Source: Mycobacterium genavense ATCC 51234 (GTDB lineage: Bacteria > Actinomycetota > Actinomycetes > Mycobacteriales > Mycobacteriaceae). From it: 54,013 nt of DNA. Location: contig NZ_JAGZ01000019.1 of the NCBI RefSeq assembly GCF_000526915.1, forward strand, positions 1-54,013, given 5' to 3'. The translations under genes and the position numbers were made by a program. The notes beneath the pieces were generated by a model. The model saw only the letters and a list, made by a program, of their open reading frames with translations, searched no databases and was not told where the DNA came from. Positions 38,056 through 47,735 of this stretch are shown one piece after another. The number at the start of each line of letters is the position of its first letter. The first letter of the stretch is position 1.

Positions 38056-38767
38056 CGGCGTCCAACTCGGGTGCCCGGCGGTCGCGGGCCGCCAGCGCGT
38101 TGTCGAGCTCGCGCTGCGCATCAGCCAGAAGTTCGTTCGCGGTTCGGGTTTCGGGTCCGGCGCCGGGATCGCCGGTGATGCGGGTCTGCGGACACCCCGC
38201 CGGGGTGGTATTCGCCGCGCGCCACGACCAACGCGTTGTCCTGTTCATTGCGGGCCTGGGCGACCGCGGCGTCCAGCGCGCCGCGCGCGGACCGTGTCTG
38301 TTGCAGTACCGCCGACGCCTGCGCGACCGCCGGCGCCGAGTCCGCGGTACGCAGCGCGCGCTCTCCTCGAGGCGCTGATCGATCGAGCGGGAGAACACGA
38401 CCAGGGCGGCGAGTTCGCCGACGACCACGCCGACCGCCACCGCCACGGCGATCCGCCCCGCAATGCCGGGACGACCGCGATGCGGGCCGCTCGCGATGCC
38501 CCGCGTCACCGCCCCGACCAGCAGCGCGAAGATCAGCGTCAGCGCGACGACGGCGATCAGCGGCCGGTGTCCCGATGCATCGACGGCCAGGGCCGCGACC
38601 AGCCAGGCCAACACGGCTCCGAGCAGCACCACCGCGCCCGCGACGGCGTGTGTGGACCGCTCGTGAGGTTCCCCCAATTCGCGCCAGTGTCCGCCGCCAA
38701 GCCAGGCGAGCACTCCCTCGACCCGGGAGACGGCTGAGGACGGCTCAATCGATTCGTGGGCGCCCAT
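38056..38767 (-). pseudogene. DUF4407-like membrane protein, truncated and frameshifted
   Basis: Start ATG 38767 (MGAHESIEPSSAVSRVEGVLAWLGGG). Three or four membrane helices follow (AGAVVLLGAVLAWLVAALAV, IAVVALTLIFALLVGAV, IAVAVAVGVVVGELAALVVF), then SRSIDQRLEE, the usual DUF4407 layout before a long coiled-coil loop. The frame is lost near 38365 in a GC repeat (ALRTADSAPAVAQA in another frame) and returns further on (PETRTANELLADAQRELDNALAAR). The gene then ends at the deletion junction near 38055. It corresponds by position to the M. tuberculosis membrane protein gene next to the Rv1780 type. Confidence 0.7.
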
Positions 38768-38944
38768 CAGACTCCAACACCTCCGCCGTCCAGCGTCCCA
38801 GGCGATCGCCCGACACACCGAATCGAAGCGGCGACTGTGGCGTTGTTCACAACGCGACACCGCCGGGCCGCACCCAGGTGAAATTCCTGCGACGCGGGCA
38901 GATTAGCTAAGTTTCCGGCAGGTGGCGTGAGACGGTATAAGCCT

Positions 38945-39502
38945 ATGCATAACCACGACTACGTCACCTACGAAGAGTTCGGACGCAGATTCTTCGAGGT
39001 CGCCGTCACGCCCGAGCGTGTCGCCGCCGCCTTCGCCGAAATCGCCGGCAACGAATTCGCGATGGAACCGATCGCGCAGGGACCCGGCAGGATTGCCAAG
39101 GTCAGCGCCAACGTCAAGATCCACGATCCCCGCGTCACGCGGCGGTTGGGCGACAGCATCACCTTCGTCATTCACATTCCGCTGTCGATCGATTTGCTGC
39201 TGGACTTGCGGCTCGACAAGCAGCGTTTTCAGGTCTCCGGGGACATCGCGTTGCGCGCCACCGCCCGCGCCGCCGAGCCACTGGTGCTGATCGTCGACGT
39301 GGCGAAGCCCCGACCCTCCGATATCACCGTCAATGTGTCGTCGCAGTCGTTCCGCGGCGAGATTCTGCGCATCCTGGCCGGCGTCGACGGCGAGATTCGC
39401 CGCTTCATCGCCCAATACGTGGCCGACGAAATCGACGCGCCGCAATCCCAAGCCGCTCAGATCATCGACGTGGCAGAGAAGCTGAACGAAGCCTGGCCGT
39501 AG
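38945..39502 (+). CDS. DUF2505-type conserved hypothetical protein
   Basis: 185 aa from ATG 38945 (MHNHDYVTYEEFGRRFFEVAVTPERV). The lower part reads like a START/SRPBCC-type lipid-binding fold (GPGRIAKVSANVKIHDPRV, then VIHIPLSIDLLLDLRL and FQVSGDIALRATARAAEPL). It ends with a helix (EIRRFIAQYVADEID). By position it equals the Rv1780 gene near ESX-5 in M. tuberculosis. Intact; function unknown. Confidence 0.75.
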   Translation: MHNHDYVTYEEFGRRFFEVAVTPERVAAAFAEIAGNEFAMEPIAQGPGRIAKVSANVKIHDPRVTRRLGDSITFVIHIPLSIDLLLDLRLDKQRFQVSGDIALRATARAAEPLVLIVDVAKPRPSDITVNVSSQSFRGEILRILAGVDGEIRRFIAQYVADEIDAPQSQAAQIIDVAEKLNEAWP

Positions 39503-39632
39503 CCGAGCCGAAACACGTTGACCGACAGGGTAATATGACCGGGACCCAGGGCGCGGGTTTATCGGGTCACCGTCCGCGGGTACCTGGTGTGGGACCCGAT
39601 TCGCGGCACGGTTTCACGGGGAGCGACAAACC

Positions 39633-40061
39633 TTGGCACATGTGGATGTTTCGACCAGGTCTGACCTGGAGCCGAGCACAGCCTGGAAACTGGCGTCCGA
39701 TCTCGCCCGATTCGACGAGTGGATGACGATCTTCGGCGGTTGGCGTGGCGAGCTGCCGTCGACGATCGAGTAGGGCACCAAAGTCTCGTCGTGCATCAAG
39801 GTGAAGGGGTTCCGTAACGTCGTCCACTGGACGGTGACCCGCTACGACGAGCCCAAATCGATTGAGCAGCAAGGTCGCGGCCGCGGCGGCATCCGGATCA
39901 CCGTAACGATGGCGGTGACCGACATGCATCCCGGATCGACCTTCGACCTCACCGCCAACCTCAGCGGCGGCGTGCCCAGCGGGCCGGTCGGCAAGGTCGT
40001 GGCCAGGGTGCTGCGGTCCGATGTGCGCAAGTCGGTGGAAAACCTCGCCGCGATGCAATAG
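39633..40061 (+). pseudogene. SRPBCC (polyketide cyclase/START-like) protein, in-frame stop
   Basis: The translation from TTG 39633 (AHVDVSTRSDLEPSTAWKLASDLARFDEWM) has the SRPBCC N-terminal strand-helix pattern, ending in DLARFDEWMTIFGGW. A TAG at 39772-39774 follows LPSTIE, and the same frame continues GTKVSSCIKVKGFRNVVHWTVTRYD to VENLAAMQ at 40061, so AAG to TAG is likely. About 142 aa when repaired. Small hydrophobic ligand binding is the family role. Confidence 0.75.
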
Positions 40062-40103
40062 CCGCGGGATTACCGGCTCGGACGGCGGCGGCAACGCCCG
40101 CGC

Positions 40104-40305
40104 CTACTGTTGGTCCCACGGCAACAGCTGACGGACCAGCCGCGTCTCGATCGCATTGACGGTCAACGATCGGCGCGCGATCCGCCACCCCGATCCCGTC
40201 GACTCGTACTCGTCGTCATAGCGCACATGCCAAGCCGCATCGATCACCTCGTCGGCGCGCCGCGTCCAGTGATGTGCGACGCACGCGATCCGGCCGTGCG
40301 CCGTT
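40104..40305 (-). pseudogene. C-terminal fragment of a SnoaL/NTF2-like protein
   Basis: The last 65 or so residues of the frame (IACVAHHWTRRADEVIDAAW, then RYDDEYESTGSGWRIARRSL) match the C-terminal half of SnoaL-like/NTF2 fold proteins. Here the frame is fused at its N-terminal side to malQ at about 40305 with no start of its own, the result of a deletion. Residual translation would give a chimera only if the malQ lesions were bypassed. Confidence 0.7.
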
Positions 40306-41640
40306 CCCGGCCGCGGCCGCCAGGGCGGCTGTGACCAGTCCTGGCCCAGCTGATTGAACTCGTCGGGCGGCGCGCCCGCGGTCACTCCCAGCGCCAGCAC
40401 ATCCTGCAGCGCCCAGGCGTCGGCCCCGTTCGGGTGCACCCCGACCGCCAGATCGTGCATGATCCCCAACGACATGCCCGCCCGGACCGCCTGTGACTGG
40501 GCCGCGGCGAGTTGCTCGTCGAGTTGCCATTGCATCCAGCGATGGAAATCCACTGCCTCCGCGTGCTTTTCGGCGAACCGGGCGACACCGATCGCGGTGG
40601 GATGCTGCAGGAAGTCGGGCCAGCAGTGTCAGTCGCCGCCATACTTTTCGGCCAGCGCGCACCAGACGGCGAAGTTGTCGAGCGCTTTGCCTTCCCGCTC
40701 GCGGAACGCGGCATAGGCCAGCTCCCGGCCCGCCGACCGCGGTGCTCGATAGACCAGCCTGAGCGCCTCCCGCTTGGCCGTCCAGGCGCTGTCCCGGTCG
40801 ATCGCATCGAGCTTGCCGGCGCGCTGCTGGACGTCGTCGCGCAGCCGCCGCACCCGGCCGCGCTTGGCCAGGCCGGCGAACTCCGGGATGGACTCGACGC
40901 GAAGATAAAGCGGATTGAAGAAGCGCCGCGACGTCGGAAGATACGGCGACGGCTCCATCGGGAGCGTCGGGGTGGCCGCGTGCAGGGGATTGACCAGCAG
41001 GTAGTCGGCGCCGTGCCGGGCCGCCGACCAGACGGCCAGATCCGTCAGGTCGATGAGGTCGCCGACGCCCCACGACTGCTCGGACCGCACGCTGTACAGC
41101 TGGGCAGCCAGACCCCACGCCCGGCGCGCGCCGAGTTGTTCCGGTAACCCGAGCCAGTCGGGCATCACGATCAGCGCCGCACTGGTTTCGATGCCCCTGG
41201 ACCGCAGATGCAACCGGTGGTAGCCCAGCGGCAGGTCGGTGGGCAAGACGAAACTGGCCTCGCCGACCCAGCGTCTGTCCAGGTTGAACGGGGGTGTGAA
41301 GTTGTCGACCTGCTGCACGCGGCCGTGCACGGTGCCGTCCTCGAACCGCAAACAACACCACGGCCGGATCACCGTGGGTGACGTGCACCCAGAACCGGGT
41401 CCGGGCGCCGGTGCGCGCCACGATGGTCGCGGGCAGCTGACGCGACCAGTACGCGCGCAACTGACCGGCCAAGGCCTCGTTGCGGGCCTGCTCGGTGCCG
41501 GCCTGGACACCGAGAGCCGTGAGCACGGACACCAGCGTGCTCTCCGATATCTGGACGTGGCGGCCCGTCCAGTCCTCGTACCAAGTGGCGATGCCGAATC
41601 TGCCGGCAAGTTCGACCAACGAAGGTGTGAGCTCAGTCAT
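40306..41640 (-). pseudogene. malQ: 4-alpha-glucanotransferase (amylomaltase), truncated
   Basis: Start ATG 41640 (MTELTPSLVELAGRFGIATWYEDWTG). The N-terminal domain and the first part of the GH77 barrel are recognisable (ARRAWGLAAQLYSVRSEQSWGVGD, LLVNPLHAATP, SPYLPTSRRFFNPLYLRVE, IMHDLAVGVHPNGADAW, GQDWSQPPW). Lesions: a frameshift near 41350 (DPAVV then LRFEDGTVHG), a TGA at 40629-40631 (KYGGD-stop-HCWPDF, probably TGG), and loss of everything after residue about 445. The lost part holds the GH77 catalytic aspartate and glutamate. M. tuberculosis MalQ is about 724 aa and lies beside eccB5, as here. Confidence 0.85.
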
Positions 41641-41999
41641 GCCGCCCATCTTGCTGCCTAACGCCGCCGGGCACGACTCGGGCCGATTACTTGGCAGGTC
41701 AGCCGAATGCTCGACAGGACGGCTTGGCCTTGCGCAGCTACGATCCCATAGCAGTAGAGGAATAGTCTGGCCGGGGGATCAAGTGGGGAACTTGAAAACT
41801 GCCAGCTCAGCGGCGCGTGCCGCCGCGGTGCGGGCGGGGGCTGCCGTTTGACGCCAGCCGAATTGATGGACGCGACGAGGCGTGGAAGTGAACCCGCATT
41901 GCGTTACATGGCGAGGTCATTGCGGGTGGCTTACGGTTATCGATGTGATTCGGGCGCTGGACGGTGTCCAGGCGTTCCAACAGACCGGATGGTGAATTA
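41641..41999. other. Intergenic region upstream of the ESX-5 genes
   Basis: 359 bp between the divergent malQ and eccB5. No convincing ORF or repeat is seen. It presumably carries the eccB5 promoter, but no clear -10 or operator can be chosen by eye. Confidence 0.5.
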
Positions 42000-43520
42000 G
42001 TGGCGGAAGAGAGTCGCGGGCAGCGCGGCTCGGGGTACGGCCTCGGGCTATCGACGCGCACCCAGGTGACCGGCTATCAGTTCCTTGCTCGCCGGACCTC
42101 GATGGCGCTGACCCGCTGGCGGGTCCGGATGGAGGTCGAGCCGGGGCGGCGCCAGACCTTGGCGATCGTGGCGTCGGTCTCGGCGGCGGTGGTGATCTGC
42201 CTGGGTGCCCTGCTGTACTCGTTCATCAGCCCGGCCGGCACGGTCGGGGATTCCCCGATCATCGCCGACCGCGATTCCGGCGCGTTGTACGTGCGGGTCG
42301 GCGACAAGTTGTACCCGGCATTGAACCTGGCCTCGGCGCGGTTGATCACGGGACGACCCGACAACCCGCACCTGGTGCGGGCCAGCCAGATCGCCAACAT
42401 CCCGCGCGGCCCGATGGTGGGCATCCCGGGTGCGCCGTCCAACTTCGGGGCGAAGACCCCGACCTCGTCGTCGTGGCTGATCTGCGACGCCGTGGCCGGC
42501 TCGACCGGCGTCGGCGCGCCGTCGGGTGTGACCGTGACGGTGATCGACGGCACCCCAGACCTCAGCAACCGCCGGCACGTCCTCAGCGGCTCCGACGCCG
42601 TGGTGTTGAGCTACAACGGCGACACCTGGGTGGTCCGGGAAGGACGCCGGTCGCGCATCGACGCGGCGAACCGTTCGGTCCTGTTGCCGCTCGGCTTGAC
42701 GCCCGAACAAGTGAGCATGGCAAAGCCGATGAGCCGCGCCCTGTTCGACGCGTTGCCGGTGGGTCCCGAACTGACCGTGCCCGAGGTGCAGAACGCCGGC
42801 AGCCCGGCAACCTTCCCCGGCGCGCCCGGCCCGGTGGGGACCATCCTCGTCACGCCGCAGATCAGTGGGCCGCAACAGTATTCGCTGGTGCTGCCCGACG
42901 GCGTGCAGACACTGCCGCCGCTGGTCGCCCAGATCATGCAGAACGCCGGCGGTGCGAACAACAGCAAGCCGGTGACGGTGGAGCCCGCGGCGCTGGCCAA
43001 GATGCCGGTGGTCAACAAGCTGGACCTGTCGTCGTATCCGGACAACCCGTTGAACGTCACGGACCTTCGGGAGAACCCGGCCACCTGCTGGTGGTGGCAG
43101 AAGACCAGCGGCGAGAACCGGGCCCGTATCCAGGTGGTGTCCGGACCGACCATCCCGGTGTCCCAATCCGAGACGAAAAAGGTTGTGTCGCTGGTGAAGT
43201 CGGACACCACCGGCCGCACTGCCGACCAGGTGTACTTCGGTTCTAACTTCGCGAACTTCGTCGCTGTCACCGGCAACGACCCCGGTGCCAAGACCACCGA
43301 ATCGCTATGGTGGGTGACGGATGCCGGTGCGCGATTCGGGGTGGACGACACCCGCGACGTGCGCGAGGCGCTGGGTCTGCAAACCACACCGAGCCTGGCG
43401 CCGTGGGTGGCGCTGCGGCTCCTTCCGCAAGGCCCGACGCTGTCGCGGGCCGATGCGCTGGTGGAGCACGACACCCTCCCGATGGATATGTTCCCTGCAG
43501 AGTTGGTGGTACCGAAGTGA
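42000..43520 (+). CDS. eccB5: ESX-5 type VII secretion system membrane protein EccB5
   Basis: 506 aa from GTG 42000 (VAEESRGQRGSGYGLGLSTRTQVTGYQFLARR), the same length and start as M. tuberculosis EccB5. A short cytoplasmic N terminus is followed by one membrane helix (TLAIVASVSAAVVICLGALLY, residues about 55-80) and a large periplasmic part with the conserved cysteines (WLICDAV and TCWWW). EccB forms the periplasmic core of the EccB-EccC-EccD-EccE channel that secretes PE/PPE and Esx proteins. Its stop overlaps the eccC5 start by GTGA, so the two are coupled. Intact. Confidence 0.95.
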   Translation: MAEESRGQRGSGYGLGLSTRTQVTGYQFLARRTSMALTRWRVRMEVEPGRRQTLAIVASVSAAVVICLGALLYSFISPAGTVGDSPIIADRDSGALYVRVGDKLYPALNLASARLITGRPDNPHLVRASQIANIPRGPMVGIPGAPSNFGAKTPTSSSWLICDAVAGSTGVGAPSGVTVTVIDGTPDLSNRRHVLSGSDAVVLSYNGDTWVVREGRRSRIDAANRSVLLPLGLTPEQVSMAKPMSRALFDALPVGPELTVPEVQNAGSPATFPGAPGPVGTILVTPQISGPQQYSLVLPDGVQTLPPLVAQIMQNAGGANNSKPVTVEPAALAKMPVVNKLDLSSYPDNPLNVTDLRENPATCWWWQKTSGENRARIQVVSGPTIPVSQSETKKVVSLVKSDTTGRTADQVYFGSNFANFVAVTGNDPGAKTTESLWWVTDAGARFGVDDTRDVREALGLQTTPSLAPWVALRLLPQGPTLSRADALVEHDTLPMDMFPAELVVPK

Positions 43521-46500
43521 AGCGTGGATTCGCCCGGCCGACACCGGAGAAGCCTCCGGTAATCAAGCCGGAAAACATCGTCCTGCCGACGCCGCTGAGC
43601 ATTCCGCCGCCGGAGGGCAAACCTGTCTGGCTGATCATCGTCGGCGTCCTGGTGATCGGCCTGCTGATCGGCATGATCGCGATGGTTTTCGGCAGCGGCT
43701 CCCGCGTGTTCGGCGGCGCCGGCGCGATCTTCCCGATCTTCATGATCGGCGGCGTCGCGATGATGATGTTCGGCGGCCGGTTCGGCGGTCAGCAGCAGCA
43801 GATGAGCCGCCCCAAGCTCGACTCGATGCGCGCCCAGTTCATGCTGATGCTGGACATGCTGCGCGAGACCGCCCACGAGTCGGCCGACAGCATGGACGCC
43901 AACTACCGGTGGTTCCACCCGGCGCCCGACACGCTGTCCGCCGCGGTGGGCTCGGCGCGGATGTGGGAGCGCAAGCCCGACGACAAGGACCTCAACTTCG
44001 GTGTCGTCCGCGTCGGCGTGGGTATGACGCGTCCCGAGGTGACCTGGGGTGAACCCCAGAACATGCCGACCGACATCGAGCTGGAACCGGTGACCGGTAA
44101 GGCGCTGCAGGAATTCGGTCGTTACCAAAGCGTGGTCTACAACCTGCCCAAGATGGTCTCCCTGCTGGTGGAGCCCTGGTATGCGCTCATCGGTGACCGC
44201 GAGCAGGTGCTGGGGTTGATGCGCGCGATCATCTGCCAGCTGGCGTTCTCTCACGGCCCCGACCACGTACAGATGGTCGTGGTCACCTCCGACTTGGACG
44301 AATGGGATTGGGTCAAGTGGCTGCCGCACTTCGGTGACGCCCGCCGCCAGGATGCCGCGGGTAATGCCCGCATGGTGTACAGCTCGGTGCGCGAATTCGC
44401 CGCCGAGCAAGCCGAATTGTTCGCCGGCCGTGGGTCGTTCACGCCCCGCCACGCCAGCTCGGCGGCGCAGGCCCCGACACCGCACACGGTGATCATCGCC
44501 GATGCCGTCGACCCCCAATGGGAGTACGTGATCAGCGCCGAAGGCGTGGACGGTGTCACGTTCTTCGACCTGACCGGTTCTTCGATGTGGACGTCGATCC
44601 CGGAGCGGACGCTGCGGTTTGACGACAAGGGCGTGATCGAGGCGCTGCCCCGCGACCGCGACACCTGGATGGTGATCGACGACAAGCCGTGGTTCTTCGC
44701 GCTGTCCGACCAGTTCAGCGCCGCCGAGGCCGAGGAGTTCAGCCAGAAGATGGCGCACTGGCGCCTGGCCGAGGCCTATGAGGAGATCGGCCAGCGGGTC
44801 GCGCACATCGGCGCCCGGGACATCTTGGCCTACTACGGGATCGACGACCCCGGCGACATCGACTTCGACGCGTTGTGGGGCTCCCGCACCGACACGATGG
44901 GCCGCTCCCGGCTGCGGGTGCCGTTCGGCAATCGCTCCGACAACGGCGAACTGCTGTTCCTGGACATGAAGTCGCTGGACGAAGGCGGCGACGGTCCGCA
45001 CGGCGTCATGTCCGGAACGACGGGTTCCGGTAAGTCGACGCTGGTGCGCACCGTGATCGAGTCACTGATGCTCGCGCACCCGCCCGAGGAGCTGCAGTTC
45101 GTGCTTGCCGACCTCAAGGGTGGTTCGGCGGTCAAGCCGTTCGCCGGGGTGCCGCACGTCTCGCGGATCATCACCGACCTGGAGGAAGACCAGGCGCTGA
45201 TGGAGCGGTTCCTGGACGCGCTGTGGGGCGAGATCGCCCGGCGCAAGGCGGTGTGTGACAACGCCGGAGTCGACGACGCCAAGGAATACAACTCGGTGCG
45301 CGCCAGGATGCGCGCCCGCGGCCAGGACATGCCGCCGCTGCCGATGCTCGTGGTGGTCATCGACGAGTTCTACGAGTGGTTCCGCATTATGCCGACCGCG
45401 GTCGACGTCCTCGACTCGATCGGCCGGCAGGGCCGCGCCTACTGGATCCACCTGATGATGGCCTCGCAGACCATCGAGAGCCGCGCCGAAAAGCTCATGG
45501 AGAACATGGGTTATCGGTTGGTGCTGAAAGCGCGTACCGCCGGCGCCGCGCAGGCCGCGGGTGTGCCCAACGCGGTGAACCTGCCCGCGCAAGCCGGTCT
45601 GGGTTACTTCCGTCGCAGCCTCGAGGACATCGTCCGGTTCCAGGCCGAGTTCCTCTGGCGTGACTACTACTCGCGTGGTGTCACCATCGACGGCGAAGAG
45701 GCGCCGGTGCTGGTGCACAGCATCGATTACATTCGCCCGCAGTTGTTCACCAACTCGTTCACCCCGCTCGAGGTCAGTGGCGGTGGGCCGGACATCGAGC
45801 CGCCGCCGCCCATCATCGGCAACGGCGAGGTGCTCGAGGCCGAGAGCATCGAGAGCGAAGAAGACGACGAAGGCATCAGGACGCCGAAGGTCGGCACCGA
45901 GATCATCAACCAGCTGCGCAAGATCGACTTCGAGCCCTACCGCCTGTGGCAGCCGCCGCTGACGCAGCCCATCGCGATCGACGAGTTGGTCAACCGGTTC
46001 CTCGGCCGTCCCTGGGACCAGGACTACGGCTCGGCCAGGAACCTGGTCTTCCCGATCGGGATCATCGACCGGCCGTTCAAACACGACCAGCCGCCGTGGA
46101 CGGTGGACACCTCCGGGCCGGGCGCCAACGTGTTGATCCTCGGCGCCGGTGGTGCGGGCAAGACCACGGCCCTGCAGACGCTGATCTGCGCGGCCGCACT
46201 GACCCACACGCCCGAACAGATCCAGTTCTACTGCCTGGCCTACAGCGGTACCGCGCTGACGACGATCGCGCGGCTGCCGCACGTGGGTGAGATCCCCGGT
46301 CCGACCGACCCGTACGGCGTCCGCCGCACGGTGGCCGAACTGCTGGCGCTGGTGCGCGAGCGCAAGCGCAGCTTCCTCGAGTACGGCATCCCGTCGATGG
46401 ACGTGTTCCGGCGCCGCAAGTTCGGCGGCGAGGCCGGCCCGGTGCCCAACGACGGTTTCGGCGACGTCTACCTGGTGGTCGACAACTACCGGGCGCTGGC

Positions 46501-47692
46501 CGAGGAAAACGAGGTGTTGATCGAGCAGGTGAACCAGATCATCAACCAGGGCCCCTCCTTCGGGGTACACGTGGTGGTCACCGCCGATCGCGAATCCGAG
46601 CTGCGGCCACCGGTGCGCAGCGGATTCGGCTCCCGCATCGAGCTGCGGCTGGCCGCGGTCGAAGACGCCAAGCTGGTGCGGTCCCGGTTCGCCAAGGATG
46701 TTCCGGTCAAGCCGGGACGCGGGATGGTCGCGGTCAACTACGTCCGACTTGACAGCGATCCGCAGGCGGGTCTGCACACCTTGGTGGCCCGCCCCGCGCT
46801 CGCCAGCACCCCCGACAGCATCTTCGAATCCGACAGTGTGATCGCCGCCGTCAGCCGGCTGGCCAGCGGCCAGGCACCCCCGGTGCGCCGGCTGCCGGCC
46901 AGCTTCGGCGTGGAGCAGGTGCGGGAGCTGGCCGCCCGCGACCACCGCCAGGGCGTTGGGGTCGGCGGAATCGCTTGGGCCATCTCGGAATTGGACCTGG
47001 CGCCGGTGTACCTCAACTTCAACGAGAATGCGCACCTGATGGTGACCGGGCGACGCGAATGTGGACGCACCACGACGCTGGCCACCATCATGTCCGAGAT
47101 CGGTCGGCTGTATGCCCCGGGATCGAGCACCGCACCGACGCCGCCGGAGGGTCAGCCCTCGGCGCAGGTCTGGCTGATCGACCCGCGTCGTCAGCTGCTG
47201 ACCGTGCTGGGCACCGAGTACGTGGAGAAGTTCGCCTACAACCTCGACGGCGTGCAGGCGCTGGTGGGGGAGCTGGCGGCGATGCTGGCCGGTCGCCAGC
47301 CTCCGCCCGGACTATCCGCCCAGGAGTTGCTGTCGCGGTCGTGGTGGAGCGGTCCGGAGATCTTCCTGATCGTCGACGACGTCCAGCAGCTGCCGCCGGG
47401 CTTCGATTCGCCGCTGCACCAGATCGCTCCGTGGGTGACCCGGGCCGCCGATGTCGGCCTGCACGTGCTGGTCACCCGCACTTTCGGCGGATGGTCTTCG
47501 GCGGGCAGCGACCCGATTCTGCGGGCCCTGCATCAGGCGAATACGCCGCTGCTGGTGATGGACGCCGACCCGGACGAGGGCTTCATCCGCGGCAAGATGA
47601 AGGGTGGCCCGCTGCCCCGTGGTCGAGGCCTGCTGATGGCCGAGGACACCGGTGTGTTCGTCCAGGTGGCCGCGACCGAAGTCAACAAGTAG
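43517..47692 (+). CDS. eccC5: ESX-5 type VII secretion ATPase EccC5
   Basis: 1391 aa from GTG 43517 (VKRGFARPTPEKPPVIKPEN), identical in length to the fused Rv1783/1784 product. Two N-terminal membrane helices (VWLIIVGVLVIGLLIGMIAMV and GGAGAIFPIFMIGGVAMMMFGG) precede the DUF and three FtsK/SpoIIIE ATPase domains. Walker A motifs are GTTGSGKST (about residue 500), GAGGAGKTT (about 876) and the degenerate GRRECGRTT (about 1177). A Walker B is in MLVVVIDEFYEWF. It powers and gates secretion, and the C-terminal ATPase domain recognises the YxxxD/E signal of Esx and PE substrates. Uninterrupted, unlike the genes to its left. Confidence 0.95.
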   Translation: MKRGFARPTPEKPPVIKPENIVLPTPLSIPPPEGKPVWLIIVGVLVIGLLIGMIAMVFGSGSRVFGGAGAIFPIFMIGGVAMMMFGGRFGGQQQQMSRPKLDSMRAQFMLMLDMLRETAHESADSMDANYRWFHPAPDTLSAAVGSARMWERKPDDKDLNFGVVRVGVGMTRPEVTWGEPQNMPTDIELEPVTGKALQEFGRYQSVVYNLPKMVSLLVEPWYALIGDREQVLGLMRAIICQLAFSHGPDHVQMVVVTSDLDEWDWVKWLPHFGDARRQDAAGNARMVYSSVREFAAEQAELFAGRGSFTPRHASSAAQAPTPHTVIIADAVDPQWEYVISAEGVDGVTFFDLTGSSMWTSIPERTLRFDDKGVIEALPRDRDTWMVIDDKPWFFALSDQFSAAEAEEFSQKMAHWRLAEAYEEIGQRVAHIGARDILAYYGIDDPGDIDFDALWGSRTDTMGRSRLRVPFGNRSDNGELLFLDMKSLDEGGDGPHGVMSGTTGSGKSTLVRTVIESLMLAHPPEELQFVLADLKGGSAVKPFAGVPHVSRIITDLEEDQALMERFLDALWGEIARRKAVCDNAGVDDAKEYNSVRARMRARGQDMPPLPMLVVVIDEFYEWFRIMPTAVDVLDSIGRQGRAYWIHLMMASQTIESRAEKLMENMGYRLVLKARTAGAAQAAGVPNAVNLPAQAGLGYFRRSLEDIVRFQAEFLWRDYYSRGVTIDGEEAPVLVHSIDYIRPQLFTNSFTPLEVSGGGPDIEPPPPIIGNGEVLEAESIESEEDDEGIRTPKVGTEIINQLRKIDFEPYRLWQPPLTQPIAIDELVNRFLGRPWDQDYGSARNLVFPIGIIDRPFKHDQPPWTVDTSGPGANVLILGAGGAGKTTALQTLICAAALTHTPEQIQFYCLAYSGTALTTIARLPHVGEIPGPTDPYGVRRTVAELLALVRERKRSFLEYGIPSMDVFRRRKFGGEAGPVPNDGFGDVYLVVDNYRALAEENEVLIEQVNQIINQGPSFGVHVVVTADRESELRPPVRSGFGSRIELRLAAVEDAKLVRSRFAKDVPVKPGRGMVAVNYVRLDSDPQAGLHTLVARPALASTPDSIFESDSVIAAVSRLASGQAPPVRRLPASFGVEQVRELAARDHRQGVGVGGIAWAISELDLAPVYLNFNENAHLMVTGRRECGRTTTLATIMSEIGRLYAPGSSTAPTPPEGQPSAQVWLIDPRRQLLTVLGTEYVEKFAYNLDGVQALVGELAAMLAGRQPPPGLSAQELLSRSWWSGPEIFLIVDDVQQLPPGFDSPLHQIAPWVTRAADVGLHVLVTRTFGGWSSAGSDPILRALHQANTPLLVMDADPDEGFIRGKMKGGPLPRGRGLLMAEDTGVFVQVAATEVNK

Positions 47693-47700
47693 GACGGTAA

Positions 47701-47735
47701 CCGCTGGGTTGGGATCAGCGTTCCCAACTCAGCGG
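47701..47735. terminator. Hairpin between convergent eccC5 and cyp143 (bidirectional terminator)
   Basis: A 14-bp stem with one G-U type mismatch: 47701-47714 pairs with 47722-47735 around a 7-base loop (47715-47721). The stem spans the cyp143 stop codon region and begins 8 bp after the eccC5 stop. There is no U tract, as usual for mycobacteria. It is suited to end both convergent transcripts. Confidence 0.65.

Noticed and set aside
38060..38378. C-terminal extension of the methyltransferase ORF to 38378
   Set aside because: The extension is antisense to recognisable DUF4407-like coding sequence and is Arg/Ala low-complexity; it results from the deletion junction.
1508..41640. All lesions as sequencing errors
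   Set aside because: Single-base indels in runs could be errors, but the many in-frame stop substitutions, exact 7-, 21- and 23-bp duplications and multi-hundred-base deletions cannot, and the ESX-5 region from the same assembly is clean.
42611..45001. A 796-codon frame antisense to eccB5/eccC5, and other long antisense frames there
   Set aside because: High GC produces long antisense frames; the translations are low-complexity His/Arg/Gly-rich and the sense strand is clearly coding.
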